Assembly: GCA_017958935.1 (NCBI GenBank)
Contig: JAGDBR010000228.1
Span: 1-12,751 of the forward strand
Direction of reading: 5' to 3'
Source: Lachnospiraceae bacterium
Lineage (GTDB): Bacteria; Bacillota_A; Clostridia; Lachnospirales; Lachnospiraceae
DNA length: 12,751 nucleotides
The notes below the pieces were generated by a model, which was not told where the DNA came from, did no database searches, and was given only the letters and a program-made list of their open reading frames with translations. Made by a program: the position numbers and the translations under genes. The first letter of the stretch is position 1; the number at the start of each line of letters is the position of its first letter. Positions 7,357 to 12,751 of the stretch are shown here, in pieces.

Positions 7357-7407
7357 AAACAGCCCCCTTGAGCGTGCATTCGCAGCGCACGCGCGAGGGG
7401 GCTGTTT
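7357..7407. terminator. Bidirectional terminator between regulator and symporter genes
   Basis: AAACAGCCCCC (7357-7367) pairs perfectly with GGGGGCTGTTT (7397-7407). Inside, GCGTGC (7372-7377) pairs with GCACGC (7387-7392) around a nine-base loop, separated by a four-by-four internal loop. T-runs on both strands make it usable from both converging genes. It begins only 18 bases after the early stop of the regulator. Confidence 0.85.
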
Positions 7408-7419
7408 GAGGGTCCGGCC

Positions 7420-7440
7420 GCCGGTCGGTCAGGCACCGGC
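7420..7440 (-). terminator. Hairpin just after the symporter stop codon
   Basis: GCCGGT (7420-7425) and ACCGGC (7435-7440) can pair in the symporter transcript, starting about 12 bases after its stop. No U-run follows, so termination is more likely at the larger hairpin beyond it. Confidence 0.35.
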
Positions 7441-7451
7441 CGGGCAGGGGC

Positions 7452-8927
7452 TTATTCGTCCTCTGCCGCTTCCTGGGCCGCCTGGATGTCCGGGAACGCC
7501 GAATACATCGGCACGGCGTTCACCTTCTTGAACTTCCGGTCTGTGTAGTTCTTGGTGATCTTCATGACGAGCGGGGCCAGGGCGACCACGCCGATCAGGT
7601 TCGGTACCATCATGAGTCCGTTGAACGTGTCGGAGATGTTCCACGGCAGGTCCACGTTCGTCAGGATGCTGCTGACGAAGATGATGCCGACGAACAGCAC
7701 CTTGTACACGATCGCGGTCTTTTCGCCGAACAGGTAGATCCAGCTGCGGGTGCCGTACAGGCTCCAGCCGAGGATCGTCGAGAACGCGAAGAACAGGACG
7801 GCGATGGCGACGAACATGCCGCCGAAGGAGCCGAAGTTGTTCGTGAAGGACTGCGCGACGAGCGTGTTCTTGTCCATGTCGGCGAAGGCCGCCACGACGC
7901 CGCCGGTCGACAGGTCGATGACGCCCGAGGACAGGACGACGATCGCGGTCATCGTGCAGATGATGATCGTGTCGAAGAAGACTTCGAAGATGCCCCAGAG
8001 GCCCTGCCGGACCGGTTCCTTGACGTTCGACGCCGAGTGGACCATGACCGACGAGCCGAGGCCGGCTTCATTCGAGAAAATGCCGCGCTTGAAGCCCATC
8101 TTGATCGCAGCGCCGACGGCGCCGCCGGCCACCGCGCGGGCCGAGAACGCGAACTTGAAGATCGCGCCGAAGATCGCGCCGAGCATGTTCAGATGCGAGA
8201 ACAGGATGATGAGCGCGCCGATGATGTAGATGACGGACATGAACGGCACGAGCTTCTCCGTGACGCTCGCGATGCGCTTGATGCCGCCGATGATGACGAG
8301 GGAAGCCAGCACGAGCAGGACGGCGCCGGTCACCCAGCGCGGGACGCTGAAGGCCGCCTGCATGTTGCCGGCGATCGTGTTCGCCTGGGCAAGGTTGCCG
8401 ATGCCGAAGGACGCCAGGACCGCGAAGCACGAGAACAGGATGGCGAGCACGCGGCCGACCGTCTTCATGCCCTTCTTCGCGCCGAGGCCGTCATGCAGAT
8501 AGTACATCGCGCCGCCGGCCCATTCGCCGTTCTTGTCGCGGCGGCGGTAGAAGATGCCGAGAACGTTCTCGGAATAGTTCGTCATCATGCCGAAGAACGC
8601 GGACAGCCACATCCAGAAGACCGCGCCCGGACCGCCGATCGCGATCGCGCCCGCGACGCCGGCGATGTTTCCGGTGCCGACCGTCGCCGCCAGCGCCGTG
8701 CAAAGCGCCTGGAACTGCGAGATCGTGCCCTTGTCCTTCGTGTGCGTGGTAACGTTCTTGTCGAAGATCCGTCCGATCGTCTGCTTCATCCAGTGGCCGA
8801 AGTGGCCGATCTGGAAGAACTTCGTCAGGACCGTCATCAGGACGCCCGTGCCCAGCAGGATCGCAATGCCGAACCACCCCCATATAAAGTCGTTCAGATC
8901 GCCCGCAATGAAATTCAGTACTGCCAT
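7452..8927 (-). CDS. AGCS-family sodium:alanine/glycine symporter
   Basis: A 491-residue, highly hydrophobic transporter (about 11 membrane helices) of the alanine or glycine:cation symporter family. It shows GTGN (84-87) and the family signature GGPGAVFWMWLSAFFG (98-113), NEAGLGSS in the middle and a charged C-terminal tail. It should import glycine or alanine with Na+. The open frame runs upstream to 9056, but the true start is the ATG at 8925-8927: it has AAGGAG (8933-8938) at five-base spacing, MAVLNFIAGDLN is a normal family N-terminus, and the extra frame would translate the riboswitch terminator. The glycine aptamer in its leader makes glycine the likely main substrate. It has its own promoter and terminator, so it is a single-gene unit. 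Confidence 0.95.
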   Translation of the reverse strand: MAVLNFIAGDLNDFIWGWFGIAILLGTGVLMTVLTKFFQIGHFGHWMKQTIGRIFDKNVTTHTKDKGTISQFQALCTALAATVGTGNIAGVAGAIAIGGPGAVFWMWLSAFFGMMTNYSENVLGIFYRRRDKNGEWAGGAMYYLHDGLGAKKGMKTVGRVLAILFSCFAVLASFGIGNLAQANTIAGNMQAAFSVPRWVTGAVLLVLASLVIIGGIKRIASVTEKLVPFMSVIYIIGALIILFSHLNMLGAIFGAIFKFAFSARAVAGGAVGAAIKMGFKRGIFSNEAGLGSSVMVHSASNVKEPVRQGLWGIFEVFFDTIIICTMTAIVVLSSGVIDLSTGGVVAAFADMDKNTLVAQSFTNNFGSFGGMFVAIAVLFFAFSTILGWSLYGTRSWIYLFGEKTAIVYKVLFVGIIFVSSILTNVDLPWNISDTFNGLMMVPNLIGVVALAPLVMKITKNYTDRKFKKVNAVPMYSAFPDIQAAQEAAEDE

Positions 8928-8985
8928 GTCTGCTCCTTCCGACCGCTGACGCCGTGGCCTAAGCCCGTCTTTCCGGTATCTGTCA

Positions 8986-9024
8986 CGAAAAAGACGGATG
9001 CCGCCGCAGGGCTGCATCCGTCTT
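8986..9024 (-). terminator. Intrinsic terminator of the glycine riboswitch
   Basis: On the minus strand AAGACGGATGC (9014-9024) pairs perfectly with GCATCCGTCTT (8991-9001) around a 12-base loop and ends in TTTTT. It lies between the aptamer and the symporter start, about 60 bases before the ATG, so it is a regulatory terminator. Its GACGGAT is repeated beside the aptamer P1 stem (9139-9145), so the 3' arm has two possible partners. Confidence 0.88.
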
Positions 9025-9065
9025 CTCTGTACAAATATGACTTTCCGGGCGGTCATGCGCCGCCA

Positions 9066-9138
9066 TTCTGTCCTTTTGCCTGAGAGATTCGTCTTGCGAC
9101 TTGCACCTTCGGCACTCCACTTAAGGAGTTCTCCAGAA
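9066..9138 (-). promoter_or_regulatory. Glycine riboswitch, single aptamer
   Basis: Minus strand: P1 pairs TTCTG (9134-9138) with CAGAA (9066-9070). After it come the conserved GGAGA, a P2 hairpin ACTCC/GGAGT, then GCCGAAGGTGCAAG, a small P3, and the hallmark ATCTCTCAGGCAAAAGGACAG. These match the conserved core of gcvT-type glycine aptamers. Only one full aptamer is present, where many glycine switches have two. It sits between a strong promoter and an intrinsic terminator in the leader of the symporter gene. For a glycine importer an OFF response (termination when glycine is high) is the logical sign, but that is inference. Confidence 0.93.
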
Positions 9139-9147
9139 ATCCGTCCG

Positions 9148-9174
9148 CTGCCGGTCTCCGGGAGATCCCGGCAG
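9148..9174 (-). promoter_or_regulatory. Leader hairpin 5' of the glycine aptamer (possible ghost aptamer helix)
   Basis: CTGCCGG (9148-9154) pairs with CCGGCAG (9168-9174), continued by TCTC/GAGA inside. It starts the leader a few tens of bases after the transcription start and abuts the aptamer. Singlet glycine riboswitches are known to keep a flanking stem ('ghost aptamer') that docks on the single aptamer; position and size fit, but the docking cannot be seen. Confidence 0.55.
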
Positions 9175-9205
9175 TTTCTTACGGTCTTTGTGTGAATTTT
9201 GATTC

Positions 9206-9234
9206 ATTATAACCCGCGGGATGCGCAGGCGCAA
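9206..9234 (-). promoter_or_regulatory. Promoter of the glycine riboswitch-symporter unit
   Basis: Minus strand TTGCGC (9229-9234), 17 bases, perfect TATAAT (9206-9211). The start would lie near 9199, giving a leader of about 270 bases that carries the flanking hairpin, aptamer and terminator. Confidence 0.85.
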
Positions 9235-9255
9235 GTGGTAATTTGGCAGAAATTC

Positions 9256-9269
9256 CGCATATATATGCG
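9256..9269. repeat. 14-base perfect palindrome upstream of the symporter promoter
   Basis: CGCATATATATGCG is its own reverse complement; with flanking TT/AA it becomes a 20-base palindrome with one mismatched pair. It lies about 22 bases upstream of the -35 box, where an activator could bind. Nearby, GCGCAAATACG (9267-9277) and GCACAAATGCG (9287-9297) form a near direct repeat 20 bases apart. It also lies downstream of queT. Confidence 0.45.
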
Positions 9270-9303
9270 CAAATACGGGGCATCCTGCACAAATGCGCCC
9301 CTA

Positions 9304-9352
9304 AAGCGCGGCGGCATTGCGGGCCCTGCGCGTCTTGCGGACGCCCGCGCTT
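9304..9352 (-). terminator. Structured 3' end of queT, probable terminator
   Basis: AAGCGCGG (9304-9311) and CCGCGCTT (9345-9352) pair around an inner hairpin GCGTC/GACGC (9330-9334, 9340-9344). The outer arm overlaps the queT stop codon and the minus strand continues CTTTA. The T-tail is weak, so efficiency is uncertain. Confidence 0.5.
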
Positions 9353-9870
9353 CAGGCTTCCCTTTGGAAATTCCCTTCGAGCACGCCTCTGATGTACGGA
9401 ATCTTCGCAAGCTGCAGGAAGATGACCGCGCCCACGATCAGCACCGCGAGCTCGCCCGCCGCGACGGTGCCCGCGCTGAACCAGAACGGCTCATTGAACG
9501 CGAGTTTCAGCTCCCAGCCGACGATCAGGCCGTTCACGACGGCGCCGACGAACGCGCCGAAGAACAGGCCGGCCGCCTCGCTTTTGAACAGGCGTCTTCC
9601 GTAGTGGATGCCGAAGACGGCGATCGCGGTCGCGATCGTGCCGAAAATGTCGTCGTAAGCCATCATCGGCGAGAACAGGTTCGCAATGAAGCAGCCCAGG
9701 ATCAGGCCCGGAATGTAGCGGATATTGTAGAACGCAAGGAAGATCAGGATCTCCGAGATCCGGAACTGGACGGGACCGTAGGCGATCGGCGCAACGGCGA
9801 CCGTCAGCACGGCGTAGACCGCCGCGATGATCGCGTTGACGGCCAGGTAAAAAACATTGGTCTTGCTCAT
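9352..9870 (-). CDS. queT: QueT-family queuosine-precursor transporter (ECF S component)
   Basis: A 172-residue integral membrane protein with five to six helices. YGPVQFRISEILIFLAFYN followed by YIPGLILGCFIANLFSP is characteristic of the QueT family, S components that take up queuosine precursors such as preQ1, preQ0 or queuine through a shared ECF module. Length is normal. The start has GAAGGAG (9875-9881) four bases before the ATG. A preQ1-I riboswitch in its leader independently supports the assignment: high preQ1 should lower expression. It is a single-gene unit with its own strong promoter; no queuosine biosynthesis genes lie nearby, consistent with a salvage-only role, though the rest of the genome is not visible. 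Confidence 0.93.
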   Translation of the reverse strand: MSKTNVFYLAVNAIIAAVYAVLTVAVAPIAYGPVQFRISEILIFLAFYNIRYIPGLILGCFIANLFSPMMAYDDIFGTIATAIAVFGIHYGRRLFKSEAAGLFFGAFVGAVVNGLIVGWELKLAFNEPFWFSAGTVAAGELAVLIVGAVIFLQLAKIPYIRGVLEGNFQREA

Positions 9871-9884
9871 GACACTCCTTCAAA

Positions 9885-9905
9885 AGGGCGCAAAAAAACA
9901 GCCCT
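9885..9905 (-). promoter_or_regulatory. queT riboswitch expression platform
   Basis: On the minus strand AGGGC (9901-9905), the 3' end of the aptamer tail, can pair with GCCCT (9885-9889) across an 11-base loop holding seven U; UUUUG and the Shine-Dalgarno follow. TTTGCGCC occurs exactly in the aptamer loop (9927-9934) and here (9887-9894), so the tail has two competing partners. Either a weak terminator (U7 or UUUU) or control of ribosome access is possible. Confidence 0.45.
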
Positions 9906-9944
9906 GGTTTTGTTTAACGACAGGATGGCGCAAACGAACTGTCG
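9902..9944 (-). promoter_or_regulatory. preQ1-I riboswitch aptamer
   Basis: Minus strand: P1 stem CGACAG (9939-9944) / CTGTCG (9918-9923), a 15-base loop beginning TTCG, and the A-rich tail TTAAACAAAACCAGGG. The tail closely resembles that of the Thermoanaerobacter tengcongensis preQ1-I aptamer (UUAACAAAACAAGGG), and P1-loop-tail order suits the H-type pseudoknot. Loop C residues can pair with the tail GG to form P2. It lies directly 5' of queT and begins at or next to the inferred transcription start. Confidence 0.87.
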
Positions 9945-9950
9945 GCGCGT

Positions 9951-9979
9951 ATCATAGCACAGGAAGCGGGCCGTGTCAA
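9951..9979 (-). promoter_or_regulatory. Promoter of queT
   Basis: Minus strand consensus TTGACA (9974-9979), 17 bases, TATGAT (9951-9956). The start falls near 9944, the first base of the riboswitch P1 stem. The -35 box lies in the centre of a 9-base inverted repeat. Confidence 0.87.
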
Positions 9980-9989
9980 GCCCGCTTCC
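9962..9989. repeat. Perfect 9-base inverted repeat enclosing the queT -35 box
   Basis: GGAAGCGGG (9962-9970) and CCCGCTTCC (9981-9989) flank a 10-base centre that holds the queT -35 hexamer. It also lies about 30 bases after the aldo/keto reductase stop, so as RNA it is that gene's 3' hairpin; no U-run follows. It may be a terminator, an operator, or both. Confidence 0.6.
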
Positions 9990-10017
9990 CGTATGCGTTT
10001 CCGCTGTATTTCCGTCT

Positions 10018-11145
10018 TTACGAGAACTTCTCCTCGAGGTCTTTGTAGACCTCCGCGAACTTCTCCAGGTAGTCCCGGATCGCGATGTGCTGCGGGCAGA
10101 TGTCCTCGCACAGGCCGCAGTGCAGGCAGTCCTTCGCCTGGCCGTGGTCCTTTCTGGAGCGCTCGTAATACTGGCTGCTCTTGCCCCCGCCCGTGCAGTA
10201 CTGGTTGTACAGATCGAAGTAGGCCGGGATGTTGATGTTCATCGGGCACTGCTCCATGCAGTAGCCGCAGGCCGTGCAGGGGATCTCGATCGCGCGTTCG
10301 ATGATCGAGCGCGCCTCGTTGATGACCTGCTGCTCCTCTTCCGAAAGCGGCTTGAAATCCTGCATATAGGACGTGTTGTCCAGCAGCTGGCCGATGGTGC
10401 TCATGCCGGACAGGACCGTCATGACGTTCGGCAGCGACGCCGCGTAGCGGATCGCCCAGGATGCCGGCGACAGGTCCGGAGCCGCGGTCTTGAACACGTC
10501 GAGCGCCGCCTGCGGGAGCTTGTTCACGAGCGTTCCGCCCTTGACCGGCTCCATGACGACGACCGGCTTCCCGTATTTCACGCAGAGATCGTAGTTCTTA
10601 TGCGAGGCGATGACCGGGCTTTCCCAGTCCAGATAATTCAGCTGGATCTGGATGAAGTCGATGATGTCGCCGTACTTCGTCAGCATATCCTCGAGCAGCG
10701 CCGGCCGGTCGTGGAAGGAGACGCCGATCTTACCGATGAAGCCCTCTTCCTTCTTCTTCGCGACGAACTCGAACGCCCCCTGCCGGCACGTCCGCTCGTA
10801 ACGGTCCACGCCCATGTTGTGCAGGAGATAGTAATCGAAATAGTCGACGCCGGTCTTCTTCAGCTGCTCCTCGAAGTATTTCGGATACTCCGCGCCGTCG
10901 TAGATGCGGATGATCGGCATCTTGTCCGCGAGCAGGAACGAATCGCGCGGATGGCGTTTGACGAGGCATTCGCGGATCGCGATCTCGGACATTTCCTCGT
11001 GATAGGGATAAGCCGTGTCGAAATAGGTGAAGCCCCGCTCCAGGAACGTATCGATCATCCGGGAAAACTGCGGATAGTCGATGGATTTTTTGTCATTGGG
11101 GTCTGTGATGGGCAGCCGCATGGCGCCGAACCCGAGTTTCTTCAT
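10018..11145 (-). CDS. Aldo/keto reductase with C-terminal two-cluster ferredoxin domain
   Basis: A 375-residue protein. Residues 1 to about 270 form the aldo/keto reductase TIM barrel with an intact catalytic tetrad: D43, Y48 (FDTAYPY), K75 (LADKMP) and H109 (LLHNMG). The C-terminus has two CxxCxxCxxxCP motifs, at C290-C300 and C340-C350, each expected to hold a [4Fe-4S] cluster. This fusion is common in anaerobes and is usually annotated 'aldo/keto reductase, 4Fe-4S containing'; the clusters suggest electron exchange with ferredoxin rather than only NAD(P)H. Substrate unknown. Start set by AAAGGAG (11153-11159), seven bases before the ATG; another ATG four bases upstream is out of frame. 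It has its own promoter, 147 bases from the gamma-glutamyltransferase gene, and no signal peptide. Confidence 0.94.
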   Translation of the reverse strand: MKKLGFGAMRLPITDPNDKKSIDYPQFSRMIDTFLERGFTYFDTAYPYHEEMSEIAIRECLVKRHPRDSFLLADKMPIIRIYDGAEYPKYFEEQLKKTGVDYFDYYLLHNMGVDRYERTCRQGAFEFVAKKKEEGFIGKIGVSFHDRPALLEDMLTKYGDIIDFIQIQLNYLDWESPVIASHKNYDLCVKYGKPVVVMEPVKGGTLVNKLPQAALDVFKTAAPDLSPASWAIRYAASLPNVMTVLSGMSTIGQLLDNTSYMQDFKPLSEEEQQVINEARSIIERAIEIPCTACGYCMEQCPMNINIPAYFDLYNQYCTGGGKSSQYYERSRKDHGQAKDCLHCGLCEDICPQHIAIRDYLEKFAEVYKDLEEKFS

Positions 11146-11216
11146 GCATGATCTCCTTTCGTGATGTGTGCGCCCTGGTACCCGCGCCTTTTATGAGTTC
11201 AGTGTTTTATCAACAA

Positions 11217-11248
11217 ATGATCCATGCCCTTCCGGGCACTCTGATCAT
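11217..11248. repeat. Nested palindrome over the -10 box and 5' end of the reductase transcript
   Basis: Outer arms ATGATC (11217-11222) and GATCAT (11243-11248); inner arms TGCCC (11225-11229) and GGGCA (11234-11238) around four bases. The outer arm overlaps the -10 box. In the minus-strand RNA the inner hairpin has a GGAA (GNRA) tetraloop and starts at about +1. It may be an operator, a stabilising 5' hairpin, or the 3' end of the upstream transcript. Confidence 0.5.
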
Positions 11249-11272
11249 ACCACAGCACGGTCGAAAAAGCAA
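11244..11272 (-). promoter_or_regulatory. Promoter of the aldo/keto reductase gene
   Basis: Minus strand TTGCTT (11267-11272), 17 bases, TATGAT (11244-11249) preceded by TGG, an extended -10. The start lies near 11237, leaving a leader of about 90 bases without a recognised riboswitch. Confidence 0.75.
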
Positions 11273-11292
11273 CGAACCGCGCCTTTCCCGCA

Positions 11293-12750
11293 TCAGAAGC
11301 AGGCGATGTTGCTGTCGGTGCGCGATTCCGTGCCGCCGACCAGCACGCCGTTCTGCAGCCGCACGATCATCTGGCCGCGGCCGAACGAGGACGCCGACAG
11401 TTCGGTGCGGATCCTGTGGCCGCAGCGCCGGAGCGCCCGCGCCACGGAGGCGTCGAACGAGGCCTCCACGGTGACCGAATCGTCGCGCATCCACTGCCAG
11501 CGCGGCGCATCCAGCGCCTGCTGCGGGTCCATGTGAAAATCGACGTAATTCGTCACGACCTGGACGTGGCCCTGCGGCTGCATGTAGCCGCCCATGACTC
11601 CGAAAGGTCCGACCGGCGCGCCGTCCTTCATCAGGAAGCCCGGAATGATCGTGTGGTAGGTCTTCTTCCCCGGGGCAATGCAGTTCACGTGCGCCGGATC
11701 CAGCGAGAAGTCCGCGCCGCGGTTCTGCAGCGCGATGCCCGTTCCCGCGACGACGATGCCCGAGCCGAAGCCCATGTAGTTCGACTGGATCCAGGAGACC
11801 ATGTTCCCTTCGCCGTCCGCCGCGCAGAAATAGACCGTGCCGCTCTTCGGCGGGACGCCGTGCGTGAAGACCTGCGCCCGGTCCGTGATGAGCCGCGCCC
11901 GCGCTGCCCCGTAGGAAGGCGCCAGCAGGTCGCTGCACGAAACGTCCATGAACCGCGGATCCGTCACGTACCGGAACGCGTCCGCGAACGCCAGCTTCAT
12001 GGCTTCCAGCTGCAGGTGGGCGGTCCGTGCGGAATCTTTCTCCGTGAACTCGAATTCCTTCAGGATGTTCAGCGCCATCAGGGCCGCAATGCCCTGGCCG
12101 TTCGGCGGGATCTCGCAGACCTCGTACCCTCTGTAGTTCACGCGGATCGGCTCGACCCATTCCGCGCGGTGGGCCGCCAGGTCCTCCGCACGCAGATAAC
12201 CGCCGTATTTCCGGCTCTCCTCATCGATCTGTTTCGCGAGGTCCCCGCGGTAGAAGGATTCCGCGCCGGTCTGCCCGATCTCCTGCAGCGTCGCCGCATG
12301 GTCCGGCAGGAAGATCATGTCGCCCGCCTCGTACGGCCGGCCTTCCGGCGCGAACGTGTCGAACCAGGCCTTGAAGCACGGCTCTTTCAGCGTCTGCGAA
12401 TAGAACCTGAACGACGCCTGCCAGCCTTCCGCGAGGTTCGGCGCGCAGGGGTAGCCTTCCTTCGCATATCTGACGGCCGGCTCCAGCGCTTCCTGCAGGG
12501 TCAGCCGCCCGAAACGGCCGTTTGCCGCCGCCCAGGCCGCCGGCGCGCCCGGCACGGTGACCGGCGTCCAGCCGCGCACGGGCATCTTCCCGTCCGTGTC
12601 CTTCTGATCTTTCAATATCTGTTCGCGCGATGCGAGCATCGGCGCTTTTCCGCTCGAATTCAGGCCGAACAGCCGCTGTTCCTCCGCGCTCCAGATGAGC
12701 GCGAACGCGTCCGAGCCGATCCCGTTCGCGGTCGGCTCCACGACGGTCAG
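11293..12750 (-). CDS. ggt: Gamma-glutamyltransferase, YwrD-like (5' partial)
   Basis: The frame is open to the window edge; the codons before the apparent GTG start (12739-12741) continue the family sequence (LTVVEPTANGIGSD), so the gene begins outside. About 485 residues are visible, with perhaps 40-50 missing. Family enzymes are made as one chain and cut before a Thr that becomes the nucleophile; here that is the Thr in KSGTVYFCAAD (codon 11836-11838), giving a small subunit of about 181 residues. Other conserved elements: VRGWTPVTVPGAPAAW in the large subunit (likely substrate-carboxylate Arg), NRGADFS and the oxyanion Gly-Gly in GVMGGYMQPQG. The last motif and overall layout match the YwrD branch. 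It hydrolyses or transfers gamma-glutamyl groups (glutathione-like substrates, gamma-glutamyl peptides). Whether a signal peptide exists cannot be seen. Confidence 0.94.
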   Translation of the reverse strand: MTVVEPTANGIGSDAFALIWSAEEQRLFGLNSSGKAPMLASREQILKDQKDTDGKMPVRGWTPVTVPGAPAAWAAANGRFGRLTLQEALEPAVRYAKEGYPCAPNLAEGWQASFRFYSQTLKEPCFKAWFDTFAPEGRPYEAGDMIFLPDHAATLQEIGQTGAESFYRGDLAKQIDEESRKYGGYLRAEDLAAHRAEWVEPIRVNYRGYEVCEIPPNGQGIAALMALNILKEFEFTEKDSARTAHLQLEAMKLAFADAFRYVTDPRFMDVSCSDLLAPSYGAARARLITDRAQVFTHGVPPKSGTVYFCAADGEGNMVSWIQSNYMGFGSGIVVAGTGIALQNRGADFSLDPAHVNCIAPGKKTYHTIIPGFLMKDGAPVGPFGVMGGYMQPQGHVQVVTNYVDFHMDPQQALDAPRWQWMRDDSVTVEASFDASVARALRRCGHRIRTELSASSFGRGQMIVRLQNGVLVGGTESRTDSNIACF

Positions 12751-12751
12751 G

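Noticed and set aside
8928..9056. Longer symporter reading starting upstream of 8927
   Set aside because: The extra residues are Arg-rich, have no family match, and are encoded by the riboswitch terminator; the ATG at 8927 has a good ribosome site.
8037..9083. Plus-strand open frame opposite the symporter and riboswitch
   Set aside because: Asp/Arg/Ala-rich antisense product that would also run through the riboswitch terminator.
9148..9200. A second complete glycine aptamer making a tandem riboswitch
   Set aside because: The leader upstream of the aptamer has a hairpin but lacks the conserved GCCGAAGG and CAGGCAAAAGGAC elements.
9973..11151. A 392-codon plus-strand open frame opposite the aldo/keto reductase
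   Set aside because: Antisense to a gene with an intact tetrad and two iron-sulfur motifs; the translation shows no domain and begins inside the queT promoter hairpin.
12739..12741. GTG as the start of the gamma-glutamyltransferase
   Set aside because: The codons before it fit the family sequence and the protein would lack its N-terminal part; the gene simply runs off the window.

Overview
The window reads as chromosomal DNA of a GC-rich member of the Bacillota (Clostridia or Erysipelotrichia-like; rank below phylum is inference). The evidence is a MutS2 of the Bacillota type, strong AGGAGG-type ribosome binding sites before most genes, sigma-A-like promoters close to TTGACA-17-TATAAT, ECF-type vitamin transporter S components without adjacent energizing genes, and glycine and preQ1 riboswitches controlling transporters. 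There is no sign of phage, insertion sequence, CRISPR array, tRNA or rRNA. Third codon positions are strongly G/C, so many long antisense open frames exist; I treat them as shadows.

Layout. Positions 1-5422 hold a tightly packed plus-strand gene string: mutS2 (5' end outside the window), an OmpR-type response regulator, its sensor histidine kinase (overlapping by one base), a small HD-domain phosphohydrolase-like protein, and an enolase-superfamily (mandelate racemase-like) enzyme. It closes with a hairpin and a strong bidirectional terminator with a UNCG tetraloop. Positions 5522-7339 hold a divergent pair: an ECF S component (minus) and a MocR/GntR regulator (plus), with an 8-base direct repeat 21 bases apart between them. 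The MocR protein has Arg where the PLP-binding Lys should be and stops about 100 residues early.

From 7452 onward everything is on the minus strand and built of single-gene units, each with its own promoter: an AGCS sodium:alanine/glycine symporter behind a single-aptamer glycine riboswitch with an intrinsic terminator; queT, the S component for queuosine precursors, behind a preQ1-I riboswitch that begins at or next to the inferred transcription start; an aldo/keto reductase with two C-terminal ferredoxin-type [4Fe-4S] motifs; and a gamma-glutamyltransferase of the YwrD type whose 5' end runs off the window.

Common theme. The right half is a set of nutrient uptake and salvage genes, each controlled by a metabolite (glycine, preQ1, and probably a vitamin sensed through MocR). 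The left half couples a DNA/ribosome maintenance gene to a two-component system. No wholly new multi-gene system is evident. The most unusual items are the MocR regulator lacking the Schiff-base lysine beside a vitamin transporter, and several palindromes placed on or beside promoters.
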